Origin: DATNBT01 sp964579765
Lineage (GTDB): Bacteria; Acidobacteriota; Vicinamibacteria; Vicinamibacterales; CAVVIG01
NCBI GenBank assembly: GCA_964579765.1
Contig: CAZOIK010000247.1
Location: forward strand, 1-13,355
Reading direction: 5' to 3'
DNA: 13,355 nt
Of this stretch, positions 7,160-13,355 are shown piece after piece. Position 1 is the stretch's first letter. Every line of letters begins with the position of its first letter. The notes under the pieces were generated by a model. That model was not told the origin of the DNA and did not search any database. It saw nothing but the letters and a program-made list of their open reading frames with translations. The translations under genes were made by a program, and so were the position numbers.

Positions 7160-7226
7160 GCACGCACCTCGCTCCACGCCGTGCTTGACGACTGTTCTTT
7201 GCACAATACCGGCCCCGGTCCTCCGC

Positions 7227-7232
7227 TACAAT
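7227..7232 (+). promoter_or_regulatory. candidate -10 box upstream of the tandem SnoaL gene
   Basis: TACAAT lies 44 bases before ATG 7277 in the divergent intergenic region and is close to the TATAAT consensus. A TTGACG occurs at 7185-7190, but the 36-base spacing is too long for it to be the partner -35. Only the -10 is proposed. Confidence 0.3.
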
Positions 7233-7276
7233 GCCTCGCACCGAGGGCCCGGAAGGGCGTTGACGAGGTGACGCAT

Positions 7277-8209
7277 ATGAAGCTGTTCAACCGCGGTGTG
7301 ATCCTCACGGCCGGTCTCGTCGCATTCGCTGTCGCCGTTCCGCGCGCCGAGACGGCGGTCTCGAGCGCGATGAACGCGCGCGAGAAAGCGAACCTGCAGC
7401 ACGTGCTCAACTGGTGGCTCGAGTGCCTCGAGGGGCGCAACCTCGAGGCGACGGCGAAGTACCAGGCGGACGACTACATCCAGCACAACGTCAACTTCCC
7501 GACCGGGCGCGCGGGCTTCATGAAGATCTTCGGCGACCGCTTCAAGGCCGCGGGCGGGCCCGTGACGCCTCCGCCGACGAAATTCGCCAATCCGCCCGTC
7601 GTCGAGTTCGCGAAGGGCGACTTCGTCGTCCTGGTGTGGGAGCGCGAGGCGAAGGATCCGGCCGACCCGTCGAAGACGTACAAGTACAACACGTACGACA
7701 TGCTCCGCATCCAGAACGGCAAGGTGCAGGAGCACTGGGACTATGCGATCAAGGCGAAGGGCACGCCGCGCGGCGGCGCGCCGGACGGCATCGACTACGA
7801 GCGGGTGAAGTTCGATCAGTCGCCGCAGGAGAAGAAGAACCTCGAGATCGCGACCGTCGAGTTCAAGGACATCCTGCAGTACGGCCACACCGAGCTCGCG
7901 GACAAGGTGATGGCGCCGACCTACATCCAGCACAACCCCAACGTGCCGACCGGCCGCGCCGCGTTCGTCAGCTTCTTCAGCCGCATCCGCAAGCCGGAAC
8001 CGCTGCAGGCTGGTTGGAAAAGCAAACCGACCATGATGTTCGCGAGCGGGCCGTATGTGTTCGTGCTGGTGAAGCGGATGGAGAAGGATCCCGACGACCC
8101 GGGCCAGACCTATCCCGCGTACTGGTTCGATCTCGTGCGCGTGGAGAACGGCATGGTGCAGGAGCACTGGGACTCGGCGACCAAGAACGCGCCGCCCGCC
8201 GGGCGGTAG
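7277..8209 (+). CDS. secreted protein with two tandem SnoaL-like (NTF2-fold) domains
   Basis: Product of 310 residues from ATG 7277, with GAGGTGA at 7265-7271. Residues 1-24 form a Sec signal peptide (MKLFNRGVILTAGLVAFAVA, then VPRAE). Two homologous cone-shaped SnoaL-like domains follow. Domain 1 (about 36-165) has E36-K-x-N-L, YIQHNVNFPTGR at 67-78 and QEHWD at 151-155. Domain 2 (about 185-305) has E185-K-x-N-L, YIQHNPNVPTGR at 216-227 and QEHWD at 295-299. The repeat period is 149 residues, with a small deletion before the final motif. This shows internal gene duplication. The YIQHN..PTGR pattern belongs to the 'predicted SnoaL-like aldol condensation-catalysing enzyme' group, and His/Asp residues in the cavity may be catalytic. 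Substrate and true activity are unknown. The methyltransferase gene follows after only 11 bases, so co-transcription is likely. Confidence 0.87.
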   Translation: MKLFNRGVILTAGLVAFAVAVPRAETAVSSAMNAREKANLQHVLNWWLECLEGRNLEATAKYQADDYIQHNVNFPTGRAGFMKIFGDRFKAAGGPVTPPPTKFANPPVVEFAKGDFVVLVWEREAKDPADPSKTYKYNTYDMLRIQNGKVQEHWDYAIKAKGTPRGGAPDGIDYERVKFDQSPQEKKNLEIATVEFKDILQYGHTELADKVMAPTYIQHNPNVPTGRAAFVSFFSRIRKPEPLQAGWKSKPTMMFASGPYVFVLVKRMEKDPDDPGQTYPAYWFDLVRVENGMVQEHWDSATKNAPPAGR

Positions 8210-8220
8210 GGCGACGGACG

Positions 8221-9000
8221 CTGGCCTACACCCACGGCCACCACGAGAGCGTGCTGCGGTCGCATCGCTGGCGGACCGTGGCGAACTCCGCCGCGTACCT
8301 GATTCCGCATCTGCGCCCCGGGCTGACGCTGCTCGACGTCGGCTGCGGCCCGGGGACGATCACGGCGGACTTTGCCGCGCGGCTGGCGCCGGGTCGCGTG
8401 CTCGGCATCGACAGCGCGCAGGCGATCGTCGAGGCCGCGAGGCGTGAGTACCCGGACGTGGCGTTCGCGACGGGGGACGTGTACCGGTTGACTGATGTCG
8501 GCGCGGGCTGGGACATCGTGCACGCGCACCAGGTGCTGCAGCACGTGCCGGATCCGGTCGGCGCGCTCGCGGCCATGCGGCGCGCCGTCCGCCCCGGAGG
8601 CATCGTCGCCGCGCGGGATGCGGACTACGCGTCGTTCACCTGGCATCCCGCCGACGCGCGGCTCACGCGGTGGCTCGCGCTCTATCGCGACATCGCGCGC
8701 AGCAACGGCGGAGAGCCCGACGCCGGCAGACACCTGTTGTCGTGGGCGCGGCAGGCCGGGTTTGCGCAGATCACGGCGTCCGCGTCCGCGTGGTGTTTCG
8801 CGACGCCGGAGGATCGCGCGTGGTGGAGCGGTCTGTGGGCCGATCGCATCACGTCGTCTGCGATCGCTCAGCAGGCGGTGCGCGAGGGTCGCGCGACGGC
8901 CGAGGATCTCGCGTCGTTCGCGGACGCCTGGCGCGCGTGGGGGACGGCCGCGGACGGGTGGTTCGCCGTGCTGCACGGCGAAGTCATCTGCGTCGCGTAG
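8221..9000 (+). CDS. class I SAM-dependent methyltransferase (UbiE/ubiquinone-methylase type)
   Basis: About 259 residues. SAM-binding motif I is LLDVGCGPGTITADFA (residues 37-52), followed by VLGIDSAQ with the acidic ribose-binding residue, GDVYRLT, and WDIVHAHQVLQHVPDPVGAL. The pattern suggests methylation of a small molecule, but the substrate cannot be read from sequence. The start is uncertain. The frame has no ATG, GTG or TTG before the conserved-looking beginning YTHGHHESVLRSHRWRT. The best choice is CTG 8221, nine bases after a weak GGTAGGG, with GTG 8251 as a shorter alternative that loses that segment. It lies 11 bases after the SnoaL gene and is probably translated from the same mRNA. 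A hairpin follows about 40 bases after the stop. Confidence 0.82.
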   Translation: MAYTHGHHESVLRSHRWRTVANSAAYLIPHLRPGLTLLDVGCGPGTITADFAARLAPGRVLGIDSAQAIVEAARREYPDVAFATGDVYRLTDVGAGWDIVHAHQVLQHVPDPVGALAAMRRAVRPGGIVAARDADYASFTWHPADARLTRWLALYRDIARSNGGEPDAGRHLLSWARQAGFAQITASASAWCFATPEDRAWWSGLWADRITSSAIAQQAVREGRATAEDLASFADAWRAWGTAADGWFAVLHGEVICVA

Positions 9001-9040
9001 GCGCTGGCATCGCGATTGCTCTTCGATCGAGTGCCGCGCC

Positions 9041-9078
9041 CGGCCGTCGCTCTGAACGGCCGGCAATTACCCTTTTCC
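9041..9078 (+). terminator. probable intrinsic terminator of the methyltransferase transcript
   Basis: CGGCCGT (9041-9047) pairs perfectly with ACGGCCG (9056-9062) around an 8-base loop. It is followed by a moderately T-rich tail that includes CCCTTTTCCCC (9070-9080). The tract is interrupted by C, so termination may be weak. The position after a gene end supports the call. Confidence 0.45.
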
Positions 9079-9084
9079 CCCTGG

Positions 9085-9108
9085 CGGGAGGCGTTCGTTT
9101 GCCTCCCG
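9085..9108. repeat. perfect 8-bp inverted repeat (hairpin)
   Basis: CGGGAGGC (9085-9092) and GCCTCCCG (9101-9108) are perfect complements around the loop GTTCGTTT. No T tract follows on either strand. It stands only 22 bases after the preceding hairpin. It may be a second part of a composite terminator or an operator for the downstream gene. Confidence 0.45.
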
Positions 9109-9234
9109 ACTGCCTTGTACCTCGTGATTCGAGTGACAAGCTCTGGTGAGTGGAACGCGCGGTCCGCTGGCTCTTTCGGCTGATCGGTCAAAGACGCCGG
9201 ACACGCGGGTAAGGACTCGAGCGCCGCCGGAAGG

Positions 9235-9240
9235 GATACT
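9235..9240 (+). promoter_or_regulatory. candidate -10 box of a leaderless promoter for the VOC gene
   Basis: GATACT is followed by six bases and then GTG 9247, the same geometry as TAGACT-N6-ATG at 4862. Transcription would start at the G of the start codon. There is no Shine-Dalgarno sequence close enough to GTG 9247. No -35 element is recognisable. Confidence 0.33.
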
Positions 9241-9246
9241 GACGGT

Positions 9247-9898
9247 GTGTCGTCGGCCATCAGTCGCATTGACCATGTCGGGATCTACACCGACCGGCCC
9301 GATCAGGTCTTCCGGTTCTTCACCGATGACCTGTGCCTGCCGGTGGCGTTTCCGCTGACAACGTATCCCTCATACACCACCGGCAGCATCGCGCTCGGCA
9401 ACTGCTTCCTCGAGATCACGAAGCTGTATCTGGGCGACCTGCTCGGCACCAATCTGTGGCAACGGCTGTTCCTGGCCGCGACGCGCCGATCGACCCCACG
9501 CCCTCGCAGGCGCGCTCGCCGGTTGTCCGACACACCGGTGTGGCACTGTTGCTCCGATCCTTCCCGGCGGGAATGCCGGTCGTGACCGCGTACTACCGGA
9601 ATCTGGAGCAGCACGCCGCGCGCGGTGAGCCGATCGCCTCTCGCCGAATGCGGCGGTGGGGCGCTCGGGATTGAATGCGTGCACCGCGTCACCGTGGGGG
9701 CCGCGGACTGGCAGCCGTGGACGCGCCTGACCGGCGAGCAGGCGGACCAGCATTCGCTGATCGTGCGCTATCCGGAGGGACCGACGCTCGAGGTGCTCGC
9801 GTCGCCGCGGCCGGGCGGTCGCGTCACACACGGGTGGTCTCGCATTCGCGATTCCCGGGACCGAGCTGATCGTGGCACTGTCGTCGTCACGCGAGTGA
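9247..9898 (+). pseudogene. VOC-family (glyoxalase/dioxygenase fold) protein gene broken by several frameshifts
   Basis: Starting at GTG 9247, the frame gives a good first VOC module (ISRIDHVGIYTDRPDQVFRF to NCFLEITKLYLGD) up to about 9470. The match then breaks up. One frame carries APIDPTPSQ, and another carries TGVALLLRSFPAGMPVVTAY to about 9635. The original frame resumes with LAECGGGALGIECVHRVTVG, then AADW and YPEGPTLEVLAS to about 9810. A third frame finishes with HTGGLAFAIPGTELIVALSS to TGA 9896-9898. Joined together, these make one two-module protein of about 215 residues. The typical metal-ligand positions are present: His in DHV, Glu in LEI, His in VHRV and Glu in LEV. At least three indels are needed, so it is a decayed gene or badly sequenced DNA. 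VOC enzymes include glyoxalases, ring-cleaving dioxygenases and antibiotic-binding proteins. It lies 23 bases before the DUF4395 gene. Confidence 0.75.
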
Positions 9899-9921
9899 CG
9901 TGTGAGCTGAGGAGAGCAGGT

Positions 9922-10425
9922 ATGCGCCAATCACGAGAGTCGTTCATCAGTCAGCAGGGCTTTGCGGTTCCGAACGCCAACCCGCACTTGTATTCGGCGT
10001 TGATGTTTCAACCCCGGGTCATCGGCGGCGTCGTCGTGCTGGGGACGGTATTGCAACGCCCCGAACCGTTCCTCGCGCTCGCGGCCGTCATGGCATGGGC
10101 GGCACTGGTGCCGAGCCGGAACCTCTTCGATGCCATCTACAACTACACGGTTGCCTATCCGCGCGGCTTTCCGCCGCTTCGCGCCGCTCCCGCGCCGCGA
10201 CGGTTCGCGCAAGGCGGGGCGGCGACGCTGGCGCTCGCGATCGGCCTGGCGCTGCTGACCGGCGCGACGTCGGCGGCGTGGATTCTCGAGGGCGCCGCGC
10301 TCGTCTCGGTGGCGTCCGTTCTCGTGCGGCGGTTCTGTGTACCGGCGTACCTCTATTACGTGCTGCGGCGAATGTCGTCGTGGATGTTCGGCGTGCCCGT
10401 GGGCAACGCGTCGCCGCGCTGCTGA
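9922..10425 (+). CDS. DUF4395 integral membrane protein
   Basis: Product of 167 residues from ATG 9922, with ribosome site GAGGAGA near 9909-9915. The conserved family beginning is seen in SRESFISQQGF and YSALMFQPRVIGG, and the middle motif in LVPSRNLFDAIYN (62-74). Hydrophobic segments at about 32-45, 49-63 and 100-135 (probably two crossings) suggest four membrane passes. A conserved-looking cysteine lies near the C-terminus (Cys139 in RRFCVPAYLYY). DUF4395 proteins are uncharacterised membrane proteins, often found beside redox or thioredoxin-like genes. The gene is 18 bases upstream of a FAD monooxygenase and 23 bases downstream of the broken VOC gene. The three probably form one operon. 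Confidence 0.85.
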   Translation: MRQSRESFISQQGFAVPNANPHLYSALMFQPRVIGGVVVLGTVLQRPEPFLALAAVMAWAALVPSRNLFDAIYNYTVAYPRGFPPLRAAPAPRRFAQGGAATLALAIGLALLTGATSAAWILEGAALVSVASVLVRRFCVPAYLYYVLRRMSSWMFGVPVGNASPRC

Positions 10426-10443
10426 CACGAAAGGACATCCGAC

Positions 10444-11625
10444 ATGAGAGTCGCCATCAACGGCCTGGGGATCGCGGGCCCGACGCTCGCCTACTGGCTG
10501 CGCCGGTCGGGGCACGATCCCGTGCTCTTCGAGAAGGCGCCGGCGTTGCGATCGGGGGGATACCTCATCGACTTCTGGGGGCTCGGCTACGAGATCGCCG
10601 AGCGCATGGGCATCATGCCGACGTTGCGCGAGCGCAGTTATCAGATGCAGCGGCTGCTGATGGTCGATGGCGACGGCCGCGAGGAAGCGCACATGGATCT
10701 GACGCCGCTCTACGAGGCGCAGCGCGGCCGTTTCATCAGCGTGGCGCGCGCCGACCTGGCGTCCGCGCTCGCCGGCGCCTGTCAGGGCATCCCGATCCAT
10801 TTCAACGTCTCGATCGACGCGATTGCGACAGACGCCGCCGGGTCGCTCGTCACGCTCACCGACGGACGGCAGGAGCGATTCGATCTGGTCGTGGGGGCCG
10901 ACGGACTGCATTCGCAGGTGAGGGCGCTCACCTTCGGTCCGGAAGCGCGGTTCGAGCGGTTTCTGGATTGTTATGTCGCGGCGTTTCGGGTCCGGGGCTA
11001 TCCGCACCGCGACGAGCTGACGTTCGTCTCGCACACGGTGCGCGGGCGTCAGGCGGCGCGGGTCTCGCTGCGAGACGACGAGACGGTGGTGATGCTGGTG
11101 TGCGGCACCGAACGCATCGGCGCCGATCATCACGGGCACGGCGACCCGCGCCCGGTGCTGCGCCAGGCGTACGGCGAGATGGGATGGGAAGTGCCGGAAC
11201 TGCTCGACGCCATGGACGCCGCCGAGGACGTGTACTTCGATCGCGTGAGCCAGATCCACCTGCCGCAGTGGGGCGCCGGCGGCGTGGCGCTCGTCGGCGA
11301 TGCCGCCGCCTGTCCGTCGCTCCTCGCCCGCGAGGGTTCGGGCCTCGGGATGCTCGAGGCGTACGTCCTGGCGGGAGAGCTGCATCGCGCCGACGGCGAC
11401 TGCGCGCGCGCGCTGGCCGCCTACGAGCGCCGGCTGCGGACGTTCGTCTCGGGCAAACAGAAGGGCGCGCTCTGGTTCCGCGGGTTTTTCGCGCCGCAGA
11501 CGAACGCGGGTGTGACGATGCGCAAGCTTGCCGTGCGTGCGTTCGCGCTCCCCTGGCTGGGCAAGCCGTTCTGGTCGCGCTCGCTGCACGACGACTTCAC
11601 GCTGCCCGACTACCAGATGGGGTGA
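10444..11625 (+). CDS. FAD-dependent aromatic-ring/antibiotic monooxygenase-like protein (PHBH/TetX class)
   Basis: Product of 393 residues from ATG 10444, with AAAGGAC (10431-10437) as ribosome site. It is a class A flavoprotein monooxygenase. The FAD Rossmann motif is GLGIAG at residues 7-12, ending in the acidic VLFEKA. The DG motif is LVVGADGLHSQVR (D153-G154), and the GD motif is ALVGDAAACPSLLAREGSGL (G285-D286). The second motif differs from the usual GDAAH-x-x-x-P form, with Ala-Cys replacing Ala-His, but keeps the GxGL end. Enzymes of this class hydroxylate phenols, polyketides or antibiotics such as tetracycline using NAD(P)H and oxygen. The substrate here is unknown. It is cytoplasmic, with no signal peptide. 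Its place after a VOC gene and a membrane protein is compatible with detoxification or aromatic catabolism. Confidence 0.86.
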   Translation: MRVAINGLGIAGPTLAYWLRRSGHDPVLFEKAPALRSGGYLIDFWGLGYEIAERMGIMPTLRERSYQMQRLLMVDGDGREEAHMDLTPLYEAQRGRFISVARADLASALAGACQGIPIHFNVSIDAIATDAAGSLVTLTDGRQERFDLVVGADGLHSQVRALTFGPEARFERFLDCYVAAFRVRGYPHRDELTFVSHTVRGRQAARVSLRDDETVVMLVCGTERIGADHHGHGDPRPVLRQAYGEMGWEVPELLDAMDAAEDVYFDRVSQIHLPQWGAGGVALVGDAAACPSLLAREGSGLGMLEAYVLAGELHRADGDCARALAAYERRLRTFVSGKQKGALWFRGFFAPQTNAGVTMRKLAVRAFALPWLGKPFWSRSLHDDFTLPDYQMG

Positions 11626-11951
11626 CGCACGCGCGCACCCCGGCCGGTCAGTTCCGCGCGCGGTGAGGTGGCCGAGAGGCTGCGTCTCAATCACTTCCTC
11701 GATCTACCGATTTGGCTGCTGTTGCCTCCACGCTGGCTTCGACCAGTTGGCTCGGGGCGAAGGTCGTGTCTACGACAAGACCTCAGGCCGGCAACTCGCC
11801 ACCGCGGAACGCCGCGCGCGCGACGTGGGGCCAGGTCTTTAGGCACTCGCCAGGCAGACTAATCAGGCCATTACAGTACGGCCTCCACCGTATGGCGCAC
11901 GATTTCAACTGTCGATCGGGCATACACCTTGCGGTAAGGCCCCTGTCACAT
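11626..11951 (+). other. 326-base intergenic region with a tRNA-Ser-like 5' fragment
   Basis: No convincing gene is present. A 64-codon ORF from GTG 11668 gives an Arg/Leu-rich translation without family features. Bases 11662-11682 (GGTGAGGTGGCCGAGAGGCT and the next G) look like the acceptor and D-arm of a bacterial tRNA-Ser. However, no D-stem closing strand, anticodon arm or T-arm follows, so it is at most a fragment. A GC-only inverted repeat, CGCGCGC (11630-11636) with GCGCGCG (11656-11662), may weakly terminate the monooxygenase mRNA. A small hairpin, GTCGT (11763-11767) with ACGAC (11772-11776), is also present. Confidence 0.35.
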
Positions 11952-13151
11952 ATGCCAGACATCTCCGTCCTCGTCGTCGATGCCCATAGCGATTTCGCCG
12001 TGTCGGTGGTTCGGTGTCTCGGGTCCTGCGCCGGAGTGACTGTCCATGTGCTCTCGCGGCGACCGCAAGCGCCTGCGGCCGCCTCGCGTTACGTCGCATC
12101 GGCGCACGTCTGTGAGGATGCCGATGACGCGCAGTACCTGGAGCACATCGTGGCCACCGCGGAGCGCGTGGGCGCGGTGCTGTGCCTCGCCGTAGACGAC
12201 GAGGCTATTGGGCTGCTGGCACAGTCTTCGTCCTCGCTCGCGGGGCGCATCCGACTGGCGGCTGTGCCATCACCTGCGAGTCTGGCGATCGCACGCGACA
12301 AGTGGTGGCTGGCGACATTTCTCGATGCGCATGGCCTGCCGCATCCTCCCACGCGCCTGGGGACCGACGCCGCGGCCCTCGATGTCTGGGGAGGGCGCAG
12401 TACGAATGCAAGCGTGCTGCTGAAGCCGCGCGCAGGCGGCAATGGCGCCGGCATCCGGAGATTTGGCGACGCTCGCGCGCTGGCGGCCCATCTGTCGGCC
12501 GATGCGGATGCCGCCGCACGCTGTGTGGTGCAGCAGGAGATCATCGGCAGCGACATCGACTGCAGTGTGTTGTGTGCACATGGCGAAATCGTCGCGTACA
12601 CGATCCAACGCAGTTTCCTCCCGGTGTCGGGCGGGTTCATGCCGGCAGGCGGCATCGACTTCGTGGACGATGATCGGGTGCTCTCGACCGTGCGGGATCT
12701 GATGAAGGCGCTCGACTGGCACGGCGTGGCGCACGTCGACCTCCGGTATGACGTTGAACGCGCCCAACTGTACGTGATTGAGATCAATCCTCGATTTTGG
12801 GGCAGCCTGCTCGGATCGCTCCGCGCGGGCGTGAACTTTCCGGTGCTTGCGTGCCGTGTCGCCCTGGGCGAATCAGTGGACACTCCGCGCCGTCGGCCGT
12901 GCCGCTTCGTGGCGGGCGGAACGGCCATGCAGGCATGGTGTCACGGCACGTTCAGACGCCGCCACGCGGGCTTCGGCTTCAGCGACACGGCGTTCGCCGA
13001 CATTCAGCGCGATCTCAAACCGTCGATCGTCGAATGCTGCGAGGCGGTGTCGCGCGTCGCGAGGTCCGTTGGGAATGGGCTGGTGGCGCGTGGTCTCCAG
13101 ATGGCCGCATCGGCGGCCGCGGTGCTCCTGACGCAGGAACTGTCTCGCTGA
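11952..13151 (+). CDS. ATP-grasp domain ligase (carbamoyl-phosphate-synthase-like fold)
   Basis: Product of 399 residues from ATG 11952. The start is chosen because the pre-ATP-grasp Rossmann strand begins at once (PDISVLVVDAHSDFAVSVVR). The frame stays open upstream with another ATG at 11892, and no strong ribosome site precedes either. ATP-grasp landmarks are VLLKPRAGGNGAGI (Lys158 and glycine loop), VVQQEIIGSDIDCSVLC (Glu196, Asp201), HVDLRYD (Asp263) and the magnesium site IEINPRFWGS (Glu277, Asn279). The family joins a carboxylate to an amine or similar nucleophile through an acyl-phosphate. Related single-domain enzymes act in peptide-like or cell-surface carbohydrate pathways. The acceptor is unknown. 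The last 100 residues form a C-terminal extension ending in an Ala-rich hydrophobic stretch. It stands alone, with a terminator-like hairpin 23 bases downstream. Confidence 0.82.
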   Translation: MPDISVLVVDAHSDFAVSVVRCLGSCAGVTVHVLSRRPQAPAAASRYVASAHVCEDADDAQYLEHIVATAERVGAVLCLAVDDEAIGLLAQSSSSLAGRIRLAAVPSPASLAIARDKWWLATFLDAHGLPHPPTRLGTDAAALDVWGGRSTNASVLLKPRAGGNGAGIRRFGDARALAAHLSADADAAARCVVQQEIIGSDIDCSVLCAHGEIVAYTIQRSFLPVSGGFMPAGGIDFVDDDRVLSTVRDLMKALDWHGVAHVDLRYDVERAQLYVIEINPRFWGSLLGSLRAGVNFPVLACRVALGESVDTPRRRPCRFVAGGTAMQAWCHGTFRRRHAGFGFSDTAFADIQRDLKPSIVECCEAVSRVARSVGNGLVARGLQMAASAAAVLLTQELSR

Positions 13152-13174
13152 CGCTGCGGCCTGCCCGGCCTGAG

Positions 13175-13212
13175 CCCTCGGGTGGAACCCTTCATCCGAG
13201 GGACTTTCGCCT
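13175..13212 (+). terminator. probable intrinsic terminator after the ATP-grasp gene
   Basis: CCCTCGG (13175-13181) pairs with CCGAGGG (13196-13202) across a 14-base loop that could itself pair (GGG with CCC). It is followed by ACTTTCGCCTT, a weak T-rich tail. It starts 23 bases after the stop codon. Confidence 0.5.
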
Positions 13213-13245
13213 TGATTCTCTGCGGGCGCTCTCCGACGATCGTCC

Positions 13246-13267
13246 CCCAGCCAGCTGTCAGGCTGGG
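13246..13267. repeat. perfect 7-bp inverted repeat just upstream of the last gene
   Basis: CCCAGCC (13246-13252) and GGCTGGG (13261-13267) are perfect complements around the loop AGCTGTCA. The hairpin ends eight bases before the AGGAGG ribosome site (13276-13281). It could be an operator or a leader hairpin. Confidence 0.35.
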
Positions 13268-13286
13268 ACATCGACAGGAGGCGGTC

Positions 13287-13355
13287 GTGAGATCGAAGAC
13301 GTCACGGGAGTGGACGCGTCGGAAGTGTCTGAGCCTGCTGAGCGCTGGGGCTGCG
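13287..13355 (+). CDS. N-terminus of a Tat-exported protein, 3' truncated by the window edge
   Basis: The start is GTG 13287 with a strong AGGAGG ribosome site five bases upstream. The 23 visible codons include a twin-arginine signal: WTRRKCLSLLSAGAA, with Arg-Arg at residues 11-12 followed by Lys and a hydrophobic stretch. The product is therefore probably folded in the cytoplasm and exported, perhaps a cofactor-containing oxidoreductase or a hydrolase. The cysteine after RRK suggests no lipobox, because it lies before the hydrophobic core. Nothing of the mature domain is visible. Confidence 0.6.
   Translation, partial: MRSKTSREWTRRKCLSLLSAGAA

Noticed and set aside
7185..7232. TTGACG (7185-7190) as -35 partner of TACAAT (7227-7232)
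   Set aside because: The spacing of 36 bases is about twice the normal distance.
10095..11666. Plus-strand ORF of 523 codons overlapping the monooxygenase in another frame
   Set aside because: Arg/Ala-rich translation. The overlapping frame has all FAD motifs.
9931..11694. Minus-strand ORF of 587 codons opposite DUF4395 and the monooxygenase
   Set aside because: Covers two recognisable plus-strand genes and shows no motifs. GC-driven open frame.
11668..11862. 64-codon ORF after the monooxygenase
   Set aside because: No family, Arg-rich end, no strong ribosome site. It overlaps the tRNA-like fragment and looks like chance.

Overview
The window is high-GC DNA with long open frames on both strands. 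It reads like the genome of a soil acidobacterium, probably class Vicinamibacteria. That is an inference from the gene set (secreted PQQ-type sugar dehydrogenase, Tat-exported dehydrogenases, crystallin-fold/DUF4214 secreted protein, cNMP-glutaredoxin-thioredoxin-reductase-like fusion, tandem SnoaL protein, small Arg-rich 'RRRxxRR' protein). No rRNA, intact tRNA, CRISPR array, phage gene, transposase or integrase was seen.

Layout. Positions 1-343 hold the 3' end of a gene with a histone-H1-like Lys/Ala/Pro tail. It is followed 5 bases later by a Tat-exported zinc-type alcohol dehydrogenase (349-1668). Next come a secreted peptidase-inhibitor-I36/crystallin plus DUF4214 protein (1737-2519), an inverted array of 8-base repeats (2524-2606), and a PQQ-type aldose sugar dehydrogenase broken by one frameshift near 3284 (2631-3874). 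A poorly coding stretch (3875-4375) contains one possible signal-peptide mini-ORF. It is followed by a small Arg-rich protein on the minus strand (4376-4597).

The middle carries a three-domain cNMP-binding/glutaredoxin-like/FAD disulfide-reductase-like protein with a likely leaderless promoter (4874-6556). A convergent YdeI/DUF1801 gene (6584-7159, minus) is divergent from a secreted tandem SnoaL-like protein (7277-8209). A SAM methyltransferase with no ordinary start codon follows closely (8221-9000), then two hairpins.

The right third is a same-strand group: a VOC-family gene with several frameshifts (9247-9898), a DUF4395 membrane protein (9922-10425) and a TetX/PHBH-type FAD monooxygenase (10444-11625). 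It could be a small detoxification or aromatic-modification operon. After a 326-base gap containing a tRNA-Ser-like 5' fragment comes an ATP-grasp ligase (11952-13151), a terminator-like hairpin, and the first 23 codons of another Tat-exported protein running off the right edge.

I see no clearly new multi-gene system. The items most worth checking are the inverted 8-base repeat array, the two '-10 box + 6 bases + start codon' leaderless arrangements, the frameshifted genes (decay or sequencing error), the redox-cysteine-less reductase fusion, and the VOC-DUF4395-monooxygenase group.
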